This document shows, piece after piece, positions 45,626-57,180 of a stretch of 64,000 bases of DNA; the stretch's first letter is position 1, and every line of letters begins with the position of its first letter. The notes under the pieces were generated by a model that was not told where the DNA came from, made no database searches, and saw nothing but the letters and a program-made list of their open reading frames with translations. Source of the stretch: Serinus canaria (Eukaryota > Chordata > Aves > Passeriformes > Fringillidae); contig NC_066336.1 of NCBI RefSeq assembly GCF_022539315.1, forward strand, positions 3,972,600-4,036,599, written 5' to 3'. The position numbers were made by a program, and so were the translations under genes.

Positions 45626-45885
45626 TGAAGCTCCCAGGAGGTTTGGAGTGGGTGATAGGGGCTGGGATTGTGGGGCTGTTCCAGGAGAGGGTTTAGGTTG
45701 GATTTAGGGAAGGATTCTTCCCTCAGAGGGTGTTGGGGCACTGAAATGTCACATTCCTGAGGCTGCCAGAGCTCCAGGAGAGCTTGGACAATGCTCCCAG
45801 GGTGGGATTTGGGGATGTCTGTGCAGGGCCAGGGGTAGGGCTGGATGATCCTCGTGGGTCCCTTCCATGATTCTCTGATTTCTTT
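45626..45885 (+). mobile_element. CR1 LINE 3' fragment (third subfamily)
   Basis: GGTTTAGGTTGGATTTAGG, GGAAGGATTCTTCCCTCAG, CTCCAGGAGAGCTTGGACA, GATGTCTGTGCAGGGCCAGG, GGATGATCCTCGTGGGTCCC, TTCCATGATTCTCTGA. This order belongs to a CR1 subfamily that ends with a GTGGGTCCCTTCC tail, the same as the remnant at 30359. Confidence 0.85.
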
Positions 45886-48089
45886 CAGTGTAGGGCTGCT
45901 CCCACAAGAAAGAAAAAGCTCTTCCAGCTTTTTCTTTCCTGCAGCACTGCAGATGCAGGTTGGCATTTTTAAAAGAACATTGGAGAATTTCCCACTCCTC
46001 TTTGAAAGCCCCTTAGAGTCCTGTCCTGTGCAAGCACAGAGGCCCAGAAAATGAAAGTTCTCCAGCCCTGCTCCATTCAGAACCCAAGGCAGGGAGGGTT
46101 TCTGGAGTAAATTCTCTCTTTGGGTGAGTGCTGTGCTGCCTGAAAGCAGCAGCAGCTCCAGCCCAGCTGCTCCAGCCTTGCAGCTGAGGTGATCAGCAGG
46201 GAAATGGGCCTGGGCTCCATCCCTGGTGCTTCCTGAAGCGAGTCCAGCTGTGACCTGGAGGTGCTCTCAGCCCATGCCCTGCCTTGGAGCTGTGCCCTGC
46301 CACCTGCTGCAAACTGCACTTTGGGGGCTGCTCCTGCCCCTGCACAGAGCAGCCCCAGCTGCAGCCTCCAGCCAAGGCAGCACTGCAGAGAAATACCAGC
46401 ACTAAATGCTCCCAGAAGGTGCTCACTCCTCCAGGCCAGTGCTGCTTCTCTCTGTGAGCATGCTGGGCTTAAATGGAGATACTGGGGAGGGAAAACCATG
46501 GATTGCACTCAGGTCTAGCCTGATCCCAAGCAGAGGAGTCATTAAGAGCTGGAATATTTCAATAAAGCCCAAAACCTCAAGGAATAAATGTTCCTGGTGT
46601 GTTGAACAGCCCACCAGCCTCCGGTGTGTGGAAAGAGCAAGGCAATTAATGAGGTATATTTAGCACTCCAGGCTGAGGTGTGCAGCTCCCACAGCAGCTG
46701 AAACACAGCAATTGAAATCACATTTATCACCAAGATCAGCCTGCCTGAGCTGGGGCTCTCACCTGGGAGCACCTGCTGACTGCCTCACCTGTCCTCCAGG
46801 AGCCCCAGGGCGTGGCTGCAGCTCGGGCAGGAGGGTTTGGGTGCTCTTGGACACCCTCTGAGACCTCGTGGGCTGTTCCATGGCTTGTGCAGGAAATATG
46901 GAATGAGCAGATGGTGCTTTCCCCCTCTGCTCAGTCCCCACTCAGGTTCACAACCAAGGGAAGGAGAGGACTTTTCCAAAATGAAAAGGAAGAAAGCAGT
47001 AAAAGCAAAGTTCTCCAAGCTGCAGGATGCCATGGATGCAAAAGTTTTCATGGTCTCATAAACCAACTTGGGTAATTTGTGGAACACAAGTCCTGCCAAG
47101 AAAACAGACTCACAAAGCTGATCCTCATCTCAGCATTCAAGGCCAGATACCTGAATAGACAATAAAACCCACAACACCTTTAAACAGCTGTGAAACCTGA
47201 ATAAACCCTGACTAAATCCTTGTGTTCCACACCAGCTGTGCCATGAGAACACCAGCCACCCTCTCCAGCAGAATGCAGAGCTCTGCCTTCCAGTAAAATG
47301 TGATTTTTCCAAGCATTAAAAAGATTTAAGTGGTGTTGAATATTTGTGCAGAGAACAAGGACAGGCCGAGGGACTGATTATAACAATAAATGTTTGTGAT
47401 GAGATGGAAGACTTCACATTTCAGTGTTGAAAAGGTGTTCTGATTCCAAAGGGACACAGCAAGGCCTCCTGGAGTGAGTTACCCCTGCTTGGGATCAGGA
47501 GGGGATCAGGAGGAACACTCAAATGAGCACTTTTTTCTGGAAAAATCCCACTTTTCCCTCAGAAGTAATGATGCCAATTGTCCCACAAAGCCAGAACCCC
47601 CCCTGAAACACCACAAACACCATGGCAGGGAGGGGACACAGCACCACCCACGCCATCAACCTGAGCCCAAACCCTTCCAGTGCTGTTTCTACCAGTTATT
47701 ATTTTAACTTTTGGTAATTAAATACCCTCAGTTTTTCTGAGAGCCACTCAGAAGCCCAGCAGTGGGGACTGCAGCTGGCTTTGAACAGATGAAATGTTTT
47801 CCCTGCCTTTGAACACACTCAATGCCTGTTCCCAGCCGGTGGCCACCCAGTTTGCCCCCGAGGTGCCTGGCACTGGAGTCTCCAGGATGAAAGGAGCTGC
47901 TTGGAAGTGGGATTAGTGTCCTGCATGGAAGGCTCTGCTGCAGGCACAATCAAAGGAGGAAATAAAGACCTGAGCTAAGCAAAATCTGCACGCAGATAAT
48001 TAGTGAAACTTCCCAGTCTTGCCATGGAGCTTGTGGGAACAGAAATTTGGGAATCATGAAGTCTGTAGCAAGGAGAACCACTAGGTTTG
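45886..48089. other. Gene-free stretch
   Basis: No supported exon or transposon. Open frames of up to 143 codons lack domains. Confidence 0.5.
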
Positions 48090-48262
48090 AGGGCTAAAAA
48101 AAAAAATGCGTAGTTTTTAATTGAAATAAAGTCTATTGGATTGAAAAAAAATTATAGGAAGTACCTTAATTTGGGAGGGGGAAAGTAATACAAAAAAATG
48201 AAGTTAAAAAAAAAGAAGAAAAAAAATGAAGAAAAAATAGTAATACAAAAAAATGAAGTTAT
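48090..48262. repeat. A-rich low-complexity tract with internal direct repeat
   Basis: Several A runs. AGTAATACAAAAAAATGAAG occurs twice (about 48185 and 48239), separated by an A/G-rich segment, so part of the tract has been tandemly copied. Confidence 0.85.
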
Positions 48263-48290
48263 AACGTAGGGAGTACAATCCACAAGGAGA

Positions 48291-48388
48291 TATACAAATA
48301 TAAATATACAGATAGAAATATAGAATATAAATATAAATATATAAATATAAATATAAATATAAATATAAATATAATCACACACACACAT
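48291..48388. repeat. Microsatellite (AAATAT)n then (CA)n
   Basis: Imperfect hexamers ATAAAT/AAATAT run to about 48374 and pass into CACACACACACA. The minus-strand reading frame across it (YIYIYIF type) is not a gene. Confidence 0.95.
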
Positions 48389-49272
48389 ATATTTAAAATT
48401 TATAATAATTTGGAGGGTGGGAAGGTTTGCATTCTCCTTTTCAGGGAAGGCTCCTGCCCACCTTAGCAGACTCCTTTATAAAAACCAAGACACCACGTCA
48501 TTCTAGTTTGTGTCCTAAAGTGACAACCTGTCCTTGATGAAGCCCCAAAAGCAAAGGAGGGGGACCTGCTCTTGGTGGAGAAGGTGGAAATCACCCAATC
48601 TTATTTTTGCTGCTGGCACTTGCACACCCAGCCCCTGCAGCAGGGTTTGGTGAGCCTGGCACCCCCTGGCACACTCCAAAACCCATCCCCAGGCACCCAA
48701 AGGGAGCTGTGCTCCCACCAGGGAGCCTCTTTCCAAGAAACTTCTGGGAACAAACGTTGATGGCTCTCAGGCTTCAGGAGAAGCTGACAGCAGGGAGCTG
48801 CAGAGCCAGCCAAGTCCATGCAGGGCTTCCACAATCGGCCAACACTCACAAACACTTCCCTTCCTCCTGGAAATATTTTTCCCCAGCTCTCCCCTGCACT
48901 GCCAAACACTCGTTTTCCTCCTGATAAAATCAGCCCTGCAGCCCAGGCTGAGGCAGCTCAGTGCTGACCTCAGCTCTCTGCTGCCCAGGATCTGACAAAA
49001 CTCTGAGAGCTCCTCAGATTCTGGAACAGAACATCTGTTTCCTCTGGAGCAGCTGCCACCTGGCCAGCACAGAGCTCTCCTGAGCAGAGCTTACCTGCCT
49101 GTGGAGAGCACAGCCCCTCCTCAAGGACACCTGGCACCTGCACAGCCCCTGAAGGGACTGGCAAACACCACAGCAGCCCCAGAGGGGGAGGAGGGGCATT
49201 TTGGAGGGAGGCAGGCTGCCTTCCTCATCATTTACATGAGATATTTATTGTTGCACATTCCTTTTACTGTCC
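48389..49272. other. Gene-free stretch
   Basis: Unique-looking sequence; no exon or repeat recognised. Confidence 0.5.
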
Positions 49273-49450
49273 CAGCGGTGGGGCAGCCACAGCCTCACAG
49301 GGAAGAATTTTTTCCTAATGTCTCATCTCAGCCTCCTCTCAGGGTGAAGCCATTTCCCCTTGTCCTGTCACCACATGTCACCTTGTAAATATGACCCATG
49401 GGGGAGCCACTTGTCCCAGGTGGAAGATGTGACACTCAGCTGGGCTGGCA
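49273..49450 (+). repeat. Inverted duplication 2, left arm (contains CR1, minus orientation)
   Basis: The arm starts inside a reverse-oriented CR1 tail (GGGGCAGCCACAGCCTCACA, CCATTTCCCCTTGTCCTGTC) and continues through non-CR1 sequence (AATATGACCCATGGGGGAG, CAGGTGGAAGATGTGACAC, TCAGCTGGGCTGGCA). Both parts recur inverted at 50366-50520, so the duplication covers more than the CR1. Confidence 0.88.
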
Positions 49451-49657
49451 GCCCTAGGAGAAATATAAAAACACAGACTTTCGATGCAGCTTGTGTGGCT
49501 GCAGCAGAATAATCCTCATTTAGATTAGTTCAGGTAATTTCTTGTTTAAAAATTGATTTATTTTCCCCTTTCTGATTTTGGGGTGGGGCTGGTTTCTCCT
49601 GGCAAGGTCTGGGAAGGGTCTGAGGACACTCCAGCCTCCCTTTGGGCAGAGGAGGGT

Positions 49658-50066
49658 TGTGTTTGCAGGGATTGGCAGGCAGGAATGATGAATCTGACTC
49701 CCTGTTCTCAGAAGGCTCATTTATTATTTTATGATACTTTATTTTATTAAAGAATACTAAACTATAGTAAAGATTACAGAAAGGATACTTTTTGAATGCT
49801 AAAAAGATAATAATGAAAACTGGTGACTCTCTCCAGAGTCCTGACAGAGTTTGGCCCTGATTGGCCAAAGAGTGAAAACAGCTCCCAGCAGAATGCAATG
49901 GAACAATCACCTGGGGGTGAACAATCCCCAAACACATTCCACATGAGCACAGCACAGGAGAAGCAAATGAGATCAGAATTGTTTTCCTTTTCTCTGAGGC
50001 CTCTCAGCTTCCCAGGAGAAAGCCCCTGGGTGAAGGGATTTTTTCAGAGAATGTGAATGCGCCACA
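49658..50066 (-). mobile_element. LTR, minus strand, related to family 3
   Basis: On the minus strand: TGTGGCGCATTCACATTCTC, AAAAAATCCCTTCACCC, AAGCTGAGAGGCCTCAGAG, CAATCAGGGCCAAACTC, an AT-rich TATA and polyadenylation part, AGCCTTCTGAGAACAGGGAG, GTCAGATTCATCATTCCTGC. It shares the overall plan and the AGCCTTCTGA block with family 3. GAGGAG follows the right end (50067) and also lies a few bases before the left end (49649), but the spacing is not exact, so the target duplication is uncertain. Confidence 0.82.
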
Positions 50067-50365
50067 GAGGAGCTGCTGGGACACCTCGGTGCCACCTCTA
50101 TGGTGGGTGATGGTGGTGGGCAGCTCTCCTGAGCTCTGACACCTCAGCAGAGGGATTCCTGCTGCTGCACCCCCTCCTTCTGCAGCTCCTCATGTCCCTG
50201 GAGGCAGGGATGCATCCCCTGCCACGGGGTTTAGTCAGGATGTGTCCTGGAGCCAGGCAGACACTGACTCAGGGCTGAGTCACTGCAGGGAGGGTTCATT
50301 CCCTGACTTTCACTCCCCACTGGTCCTGCTGCTGCTCAGGAGCTGGGATGAGCCCTCCTGAACAT

Positions 50366-50520
50366 TGCCAGCCCAGCTGAGTGTCACATCTTCCACCTGG
50401 GACCAGTGACTCCCCCATGGGTCATATTAACAAGGGGGAATGGATTCACCCTGAGAGGAGGCTGAGATGAGACATGAGGAAAAGATTCTTTCCTGTGAGG
50501 CTGTGGCTGCCCCATCCCTG
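50366..50520 (-). repeat. Inverted duplication 2, right arm
   Basis: Reverse complement of 49273-49450 apart from scattered substitutions and a 23-bp loss. The loss lies between two CCTTGT repeats in the left arm, as expected for a slippage deletion. The arm ends inside the plus-oriented CR1 that continues to 50660. Confidence 0.88.
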
Positions 50521-50660
50521 GCAGTGCCCCATCCCTGGCAGTGCCCCATCCCTGGGGCTTGGAGCAGCCTGGGACAGCAGAAGGTGTCCCTGCCCATGGC
50601 AGGGGGTGGGATGGGATCATCTCCAAAGTCCCTCCCAACCCAATTCCATGATTTTCTGTC
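50440..50660 (+). mobile_element. CR1 LINE 3' fragment with internal 17-bp triplication
   Basis: Sense tail with TTCTTTCCTGTGAGGCTGTG, GGAGCAGCCTGGGACAGCAG, AAGGTGTCCCTGCCCATGG and CCCTCCCAACCCAATTCCATG. The segment CCCATCCCTGGCAGTGC is present three times in a row (about 50511-50552), a small array beginning inside the element. Confidence 0.92.
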
Positions 50661-53437
50661 TCTGTGATAACTGATCAGCAGCAATGAAAGGAAGGAGACC
50701 ATTTGGATTATAGGAATTAAAGCTTTAGAAAGGGGTAAGATAAGAAAAAGGAAAAAAATGGAAAAGATATCGGCTATTCTGAAGCAAACAAAAGCCACTA
50801 TAGATTAAACAAACAATGCAGCCCAAACTTGTCCTTACAGTGGTCTGACAGATAAACAGCAGCCTCCAATAATTAATTGTGTCCTGGCACAGCTGAATGA
50901 GCCACCATATGGGAGTGGTGACAAAAGAACCTCTGTTTTTTGGTGGTAAATTTTGCAAATCATCAAGTCTGTCTAGGGCTGGGAACTGACACACCTCACT
51001 CCTCCTGCTGCAGAGCAGAGCACACACACCTTGGAGGGACAGGGCTCCTTGGGGACACTGGATGTCACTCCAGGCAGAATTCAGGCTTTGATGCAGGTGA
51101 GAATTCACACACTGAGAGGACACTGCTGGGGGAAGCCCATGAGCTGTGGTCACCTCCCTTGTGCTCACTGAGGGTGGCTTTGTCACCCTCACTCAAGGAA
51201 GAGGTGACAGCATGGCCACAGGGGAAGAGACTTGAAGGAGCACTGCAAGGGGGCCTTGGGAATGGATTTTGTGGAACTGGTGGCAGAGCAGGAGCTGCAG
51301 GAAGGAGAGGGAACATCGGCCCAGCTCAATCCTTGCGCTGACTTTCTGATTCTCCACGAGCATTGAATTTACTCATTTTATTTTCTCTAGAGGTAAAATT
51401 AAAATTGCACTTGAAATGGCTGAGGAAAAACGATACAGCAAAGCCAAGGAAGCATCTTGGAGATGGTCCAGGCTGGCAGAGCTGAGATGCAAATGTGGAG
51501 TGACTCTTGTGGGGTTGGGTCGGACATAAATCCACAATTACTCAATTAAATCTGCTCCCAGCTCCCACCACAGACAGGGAGCCATGCTCCAGAAATGGGA
51601 CTGATCCTGAATCTCCCCCTGAATAAAAACAGCCCCTTGGAGGACAAAGTCCTCTGAAATGCTGGCACTCTGTCCCTCCACACCACGCTCACAGCTCTCC
51701 CCTCCTCTGATTTTCATTTCAAATGAGACAAAGCACCACTGTCAATTTGGCAGCCAATGATGCCCTCAAAGCCACCTGCCCCTGGCTCCATGCTCAACCT
51801 CAGCAGCAGGCAGGGCCATCCCCACCTGGAGCTGCAGTTAGGGGGGAAGGCAGAGCCTCCTTGGCTGGAGTCACTGGGGAGCAGACAGAGAGGCTCTCCC
51901 TGACCCCAGCCATGCCCTCCCCACTCTGAGGGCAGTGTAGGACGGGTTTCATGGGCAGGTGATTCACCAGCGCAGTGTCTCTATAATGAATTCCTCCTAA
52001 CTCCCAACCTCTTCCCTCCAGGAATTCCCTGAACACCTTTAATTTAAAAGTGCCATCATCTCCTCTCCTTCTGCTGCCTCTTAAAGTTGATTTCCTCCCC
52101 GGTGCTTTGCAGCCATGACATTTTCATGGCACTGCCTGTTCCTTTTGCTTGGATCACTTTGGGATGAGGAGCCACAGGCTCCTGTCTCTGCTCTGGCCCT
52201 GACATGGATTATTTTGAATTTCCTGCCTTTTATCCATAGCTCAAAGATACAGAAACTGCTGTCAGGGACTGGCACATTCCCATCCATCCCAAGCATCGTT
52301 GGAGTTTATGGGCTCGCTGTACAGGAAGAAATTAGGTAATAATAAAAAATACACACCAGAAATACTCGGCCATAACAAAAATTGATCCTGCCCTGTGGGA
52401 TATTTTAGTGCCTCATTATGGCACCCAAACCTCACAGAATGGCTTCAGTAACAGCAGAGGGGTTTTAAATAAACCAGTGGGAACTTGCTGGCTCCAGCTC
52501 CATGAATCCTGGTTCCCCCCAACTCCAATCCAGTTCCCACAGCCCTTCCTTCTGCAAAGGTGTTTCCCATCCCACAGGAACTCCCAAGAGCAGGGAAACA
52601 AAATGTTTTCTTTGGTCCTTCTTCTGAAGGGGTCAGGGAGAGGATGACAGAAGACAGAGCTGTGGATCCAGTGCCCTTGGGAATGTCTAAACACGATTTA
52701 GGAAGAGAAGAGGAGTGTTCAGGTCACGGAGGAGCTGAATTTTAGCTGTGGTGTTTGTTAGTCTTTCCAGCCAGGTCAGTCACAGCTCTTTTGGCACAGT
52801 CCCCTTGTCCTTCCTCACATCTTTAACAATGGCAGCACAGGACTCCTGGAAAACACAAACTCTGGTCTCCAGAGCACTCCAAAGCTCCAGCTCTCCATCC
52901 CAGCCCAGCAGGGAGCCAGGCCTCTTGTTTTGCTCAGATAATCCAAGGTGCCTACTCCAGCTCTGCACCTAATGTGGCATGTGTCTCCAGGAGATTATTT
53001 GAAGTGGTTATTTTTGTTCCTGAAAACCTTCAAAGGCAGAGTTATTAAGTGTATTTAAAAGGAAGAACGGGCCCAGATAAAGCAGGGATGTAATTAGTTA
53101 CAAGCTACTGTACTTTGATGACAAAGCAGCATTTCTGTGGAGCAGCAGCTCGGTGGGGTGTGCTAATTACTGATAGCAGGCCCAGCCAGGGGAAGCCTGA
53201 CACTCCTCTGATAAAGCAGAGCTGTCCACAACGCCGCAGGCTGGGCTTAACTCGTGGGGTTTGAGCCAAAGCCTGGATTCTGTAAAACTCAGCGCATGCT
53301 GGAAAGGGCAGAGGGGAATAAACCCCAAATTTTCAGTGTAGTGAGAGGCCAGGTTACAGCTCAGAGTCCTTGAGGTGGGACAGAAGGTGATCTGAGGGAT
53401 GGAGCTCTCCCATGAGGAAAGCCAAACCAGCTGTGAG
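50661..53437. other. Gene-free stretch
   Basis: No supported exon. Open frames of up to 155 codons have no domain. No further transposon recognised. Confidence 0.5.
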
Positions 53438-53720
53438 CTCACCTGGGGAGGGGAGAGAAGAGCAGAACCTCCCCAAGGCCTTTTTCTTGCAGATACACCC
53501 AAATAACACAAACAAGGAGCAGCCCCTGTTCATCTGGGGAGGGGAGAGAGGAGCAGAACCTCCCTAAAGCCTTTCCCTCACACAGACACCCCCAAACATC
53601 CCACAAGGAGCAGCCACTGCTCACCTGGAGAGGGGAGGGAGGAGCAGAACCTCCCTAAAGCCTTTCCCTCACACAAACACACTGAAACATCACACAAGGA
53701 GCAGCCCCTGCTCACCTGGC
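53438..53720. repeat. Minisatellite, 3 x 91 bp plus the start of a fourth unit
   Basis: Units begin CTCACCTGGGGAGGGGAG or a variant at 53438, 53529 and 53620, with a further CTCACCTGG at 53711: three exact 91-bp periods. Each contains GAGCAGAACCTCCC, AAGCCTTTCCCTCACAC and CACAAGGAGCAGCC. Units two and three are more alike than unit one. Confidence 0.95.
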
Positions 53721-54449
53721 AGCCAGGTGTGTGCTGTGCCAGGGTTTTTGATGAACCAAGAGATAAAAATCCCCCAAACTCCACTAAACCAAAATATCAG
53801 AGCAGCCCTGTCAGGATTGATGGGATCACAGGTCCCAGCAGTGCCTCTGCTCCCCAGGCTAACAACCCTGCAGTGATAAAATGAAATTATCTCTCGATTC
53901 TGATGCTGGGGTGACTTTTTCCACTTATCAAAGTGATGGGCTTTCATTGCAGTTTTGATAGGCTGGAGTTGTTTGGCCTCTCTGGGAGGACCTGAGGGTC
54001 TAAGGGCTGCCTTATAATTCAGTTTTGTGTCTTCAGAGTTCACCTTCTTCCCTCCAGGAGCTGCCTTCTCTCAAATCCAACTCCCAACACCAGCAGGTGA
54101 TGGCTGAAGAACCATTCTGCAAACACTGAGGTGCAAATCCTTTCATCCAAGAGACATTTACAGCCAAAACCATGAGCTGAAGGCACACAGGACACATCCA
54201 TGGCTCACTGCACAGGTTCCTAACCAAGGAACTGTTTCTCCAAGGGGCAGATGAGCCATGGAGGTGCAGTGTCCACAGGCAGGCAGGAAAATCCAAACCC
54301 AGGCCAACACCTCCCCATCACGTCCCCCTCAAAGTGCAGCTTTGCCACCCAAAAGTCAGGTGACACAACTTCCACCCAGTGTGCCTGAGGAGCAGAGCGT
54401 GGAGGGGAGCTCCAGCAGCACCAGGACTGAAATGGGAGCTTCCAGAACG
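53721..54449. other. Gene-free stretch
   Basis: No feature recognised between the 91-bp and 47-bp arrays. Confidence 0.5.
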
Positions 54450-54809
54450 TGGAATTTCACTGGGGATCACTGGGTGCTTCTATGGGGAACATGGAATTTC
54501 ACTGGGGATCACTGAGTGCTTGCATGGACACCAGAACATGGAATTACACCTGAGGATCACTGAGTGCTTCCATGGACACCAGAACATGGAATTTCACTGG
54601 GGATCACTGGGTGCTTCCATGGGGAACATGGAATTACATCTGAGGATCACTGAATGCTTGCATGGACACCAGAACATGGAATTTCCTCTGAGGACCACTG
54701 AATGCTTGCATGGACACCAGAACATGGAATTTCACTGAGGATCACTGGGTGTTTCCATGGACACTAGAACATGGAATTTCACTGGGGATCACTGAGTGCT
54801 TCCATGGAC
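54450..54809. repeat. Minisatellite, 8 units of 42 to 48 bp
   Basis: Units start TGGAATTTCACTGGGGATCA or TGGAATTACACCTGAGGATC at 54450, 54492, 54539, 54587, 54629, 54677, 54725 and 54772. Short units end GCTTCCATGGGGAACA and long units GGACACCAGAACA. The short-long-long order is repeated (42, 47, 48, 42, 48, 48), so a block of three units seems to have been copied together. Confidence 0.95.
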
Positions 54810-55607
54810 CAAAGTCTGACGGTTGTGTTGCTTCCTCCACCATTCACACATTTCCAGGGAGGTAAGTTATCCAGAATGTCTTTCTGAGTTCCTTACATCC
54901 AATTATCTCCTTCCAGACTCTGTTCCTAAAGGATTTGTATTATTTCTACCCCTGACCTGAAGAGGTGACGACAAATCTCCTGACACAGGGCTGGGCAGGA
55001 CCTGGAAATTTCTCTTGCCACACCAGTGATGGTGCCAGATTTCCCATTGCAGTGAAGACAAGGAAAACAGGAACCATTTCCATTTTTATTGACAAATCCA
55101 ATTTACAGTCTGGTTCCCACTTTGGAGAGAGTATAAATTTCCTCTCCCTGTGTATCAGTCTTTAGCAGAGGCTGGTGATGATTTCTGTGCCTGCAGACAC
55201 TTTTACACTGCTGCAGCACATTTATAAGTAACACTTTGGAAAGAAAACCCCATTAAATTCCCCTCTTTAGGAGGGGAGCTGTAAATTAGCTGTTAGTGAG
55301 CAGGCACAGGGTAGAAGCAAACCCTGTTTGTGTTTGTGGCTCTGGGTCAGCCTTGCTGAGCCCCCTGCTCTCACCCAGAGCCTGACAAGAGTTTGACTCA
55401 CTTGCCCTCCTCGTGTTGAAGTGGGTGAGGAAAAAAACCCAGAGAAGGTTCTGGCAGGTTTTATCTGGCTGTTTTAGAGCACTTGACAAAGAACAATTAA
55501 TTCCAGCGTGAGCAGAGCCCTGCCTGGTGTGGTTACAGCAGCACAGCTGCAGGGAGCAGGTCTGGGGACAGGGCTGACAGAAATTCCCTTTGTGGCTGGT
55601 TTCTTCT
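54810..55607. other. Gene-free stretch
   Basis: No exon or repeat recognised. Confidence 0.5.
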
Positions 55608-55800
55608 GGGAAATTCTTCCCTGTGAGGGTGGGGAAGGGCTGGGATGGATTTCCCAGGGGCTGCTCCAACCATGGGAGTGTCCAAGGCCAGGTTGGACAC
55701 GGCTTGGAGCAGCCTGGGACAGTGGAAGTGTCCCTGCCCATGGATAATCTGGATAACCTTCAAGGTCCTTCCAACCCAAACCATTCCATGATGCTACAAA
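55608..55800 (+). mobile_element. CR1 LINE 3' fragment
   Basis: Sense tail: ATTCTTCCCTGTGAGGGTGG, AGTGTCCAAGGCCAGGTTGG, CTTGGAGCAGCCTGGGACAG, then CTTCAAGGTCCTTCC and AACCCAAACCATTCCATGAT. Confidence 0.92.
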
Positions 55801-56317
55801 AATTCAGGGTTCTCAGCCTCACAGTGTGATACCTTTTTTTGGAAAGCATTTCTTCCCCACCTACTTTTGCTCTCCAGTAGTAGAAAGGTTCCTTCACCTT
55901 TGTGTTTACAAAGGGAACAGAACCCCAAGGCCAAAAGAAACTTCAAAAAAAACCCCTTAAAACAATTAAAACAAACAATCCCTTCAGTTCATTTTAACTG
56001 CCCTGGTGTGTACTCACTTCATGATGGCAGGACTGCTCTGCAATGTGTTCATTTTTTTTAATAGCTGGATTGTGATGCCAACAAGGACACAGAATAAATG
56101 AGATTTGTTTTTTCTTAATATCATAGATGGGTCTTCAGCTGTAGAAACTGGCACTGCTCCTCCAGAGCTGTCAGAGCCAAATTACACTTACTCAGGGGCT
56201 GGCCTTGGGACAAAAATATCTTTTTAATTTCCATCTTACTTCAGGAAGAGCCTCAAAAATGCCCCTTTCTGTTGCAGTCCCAGCAGAGCATTTGCAGCTT
56301 TGCCAGTGGCCATGACA
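55801..56317. other. Gene-free stretch
   Basis: A-rich tract at 55945-55980, otherwise no feature. Confidence 0.5.
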
Positions 56318-56700
56318 CCCTGCCCGTGGCTCCGGGGCCATTGCTGGGCCTGCTCTGAGCTCTGCACACAGGGACAGACTGGGGGACACAGGGACAGACA
56401 GACAGGGACACACAGGGACAGACTGGGATGGACAGGCATGGACAAGGACACCCAGGGACAGACAGGGACACCCAGGGATGGACAGGGACAGCCAGGGACA
56501 GCCAGGGGACACAGGGACACACAGGGACAGACTGGGATGGACAGGGATGGACAGGGACAGCCAGGGACAGAAAAGGTCACAACAGGGACATGGAGGGACA
56601 CCCAGAGACAGACAGGGACACCCTAGGACACACAGGGAGTGACAGGGAGACTCAGGGACACAGGGACACACAGGGACACAGAGGGAGTGACAGGGACCTT
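56318..56700. repeat. GC-rich family border plus about 34 decamers
   Basis: Begins with CCCGTGGCTCCGGGGCC and CATTGCTGGGCCTGCTC, identical to the border at 17649-17700, then GAGCTCTGCACACAGGGACA. From about 56365 it is a decamer array (CAGGGACAGA, CAGGGACACA, CAGGGATGGA, CAGGGACAGC). The array here is nearly three times as long as at 17.7 kb. Confidence 0.9.
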
Positions 56701-57149
56701 TGCCCAACAGGCAGGAACGTGCCTGGAGATGCCCAATTTTCCTCCTTTCCACCCTCCTGGCTCCCTGGACATTCCAGCCCGGGCCACCCTCCAGGGGTGT
56801 CAGGCTGTCCCTGCAGGACCAGGGTGGACATTCTCCAGCACCATCTGCTGGTTTTATTCCTATTCACAGGCGAGTGACACCGCAGCCACTCCGAGGGGGA
56901 GGAACTCGAGTGCCACCTGCACAGAACCACGCAGGTGTTTCCCTCTGAAAAACAACAGGTTTTGTTAAATGAGATGTTTTACCCGGGCAAATGTCACTGC
57001 CTGCCTGCATTTTTTAGTGTGGGATATTCCCATGGGAGAAGAAAATGTTAATTCTCACTGTATTTTTATTTGCTGATTCTTGGGAGTTATAAAATGAATT
57101 ATTTTCATTATCTGGGAAGGCAATAAAGAGAGAATTTTGTGTTTTCTTT

Positions 57150-57180
<31 letters not shown>

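Noticed and set aside
48152..48388. Minus-strand frame rich in I, Y and F as a membrane peptide
   Set aside because: It is the AT microsatellite and A-rich tract in translation.
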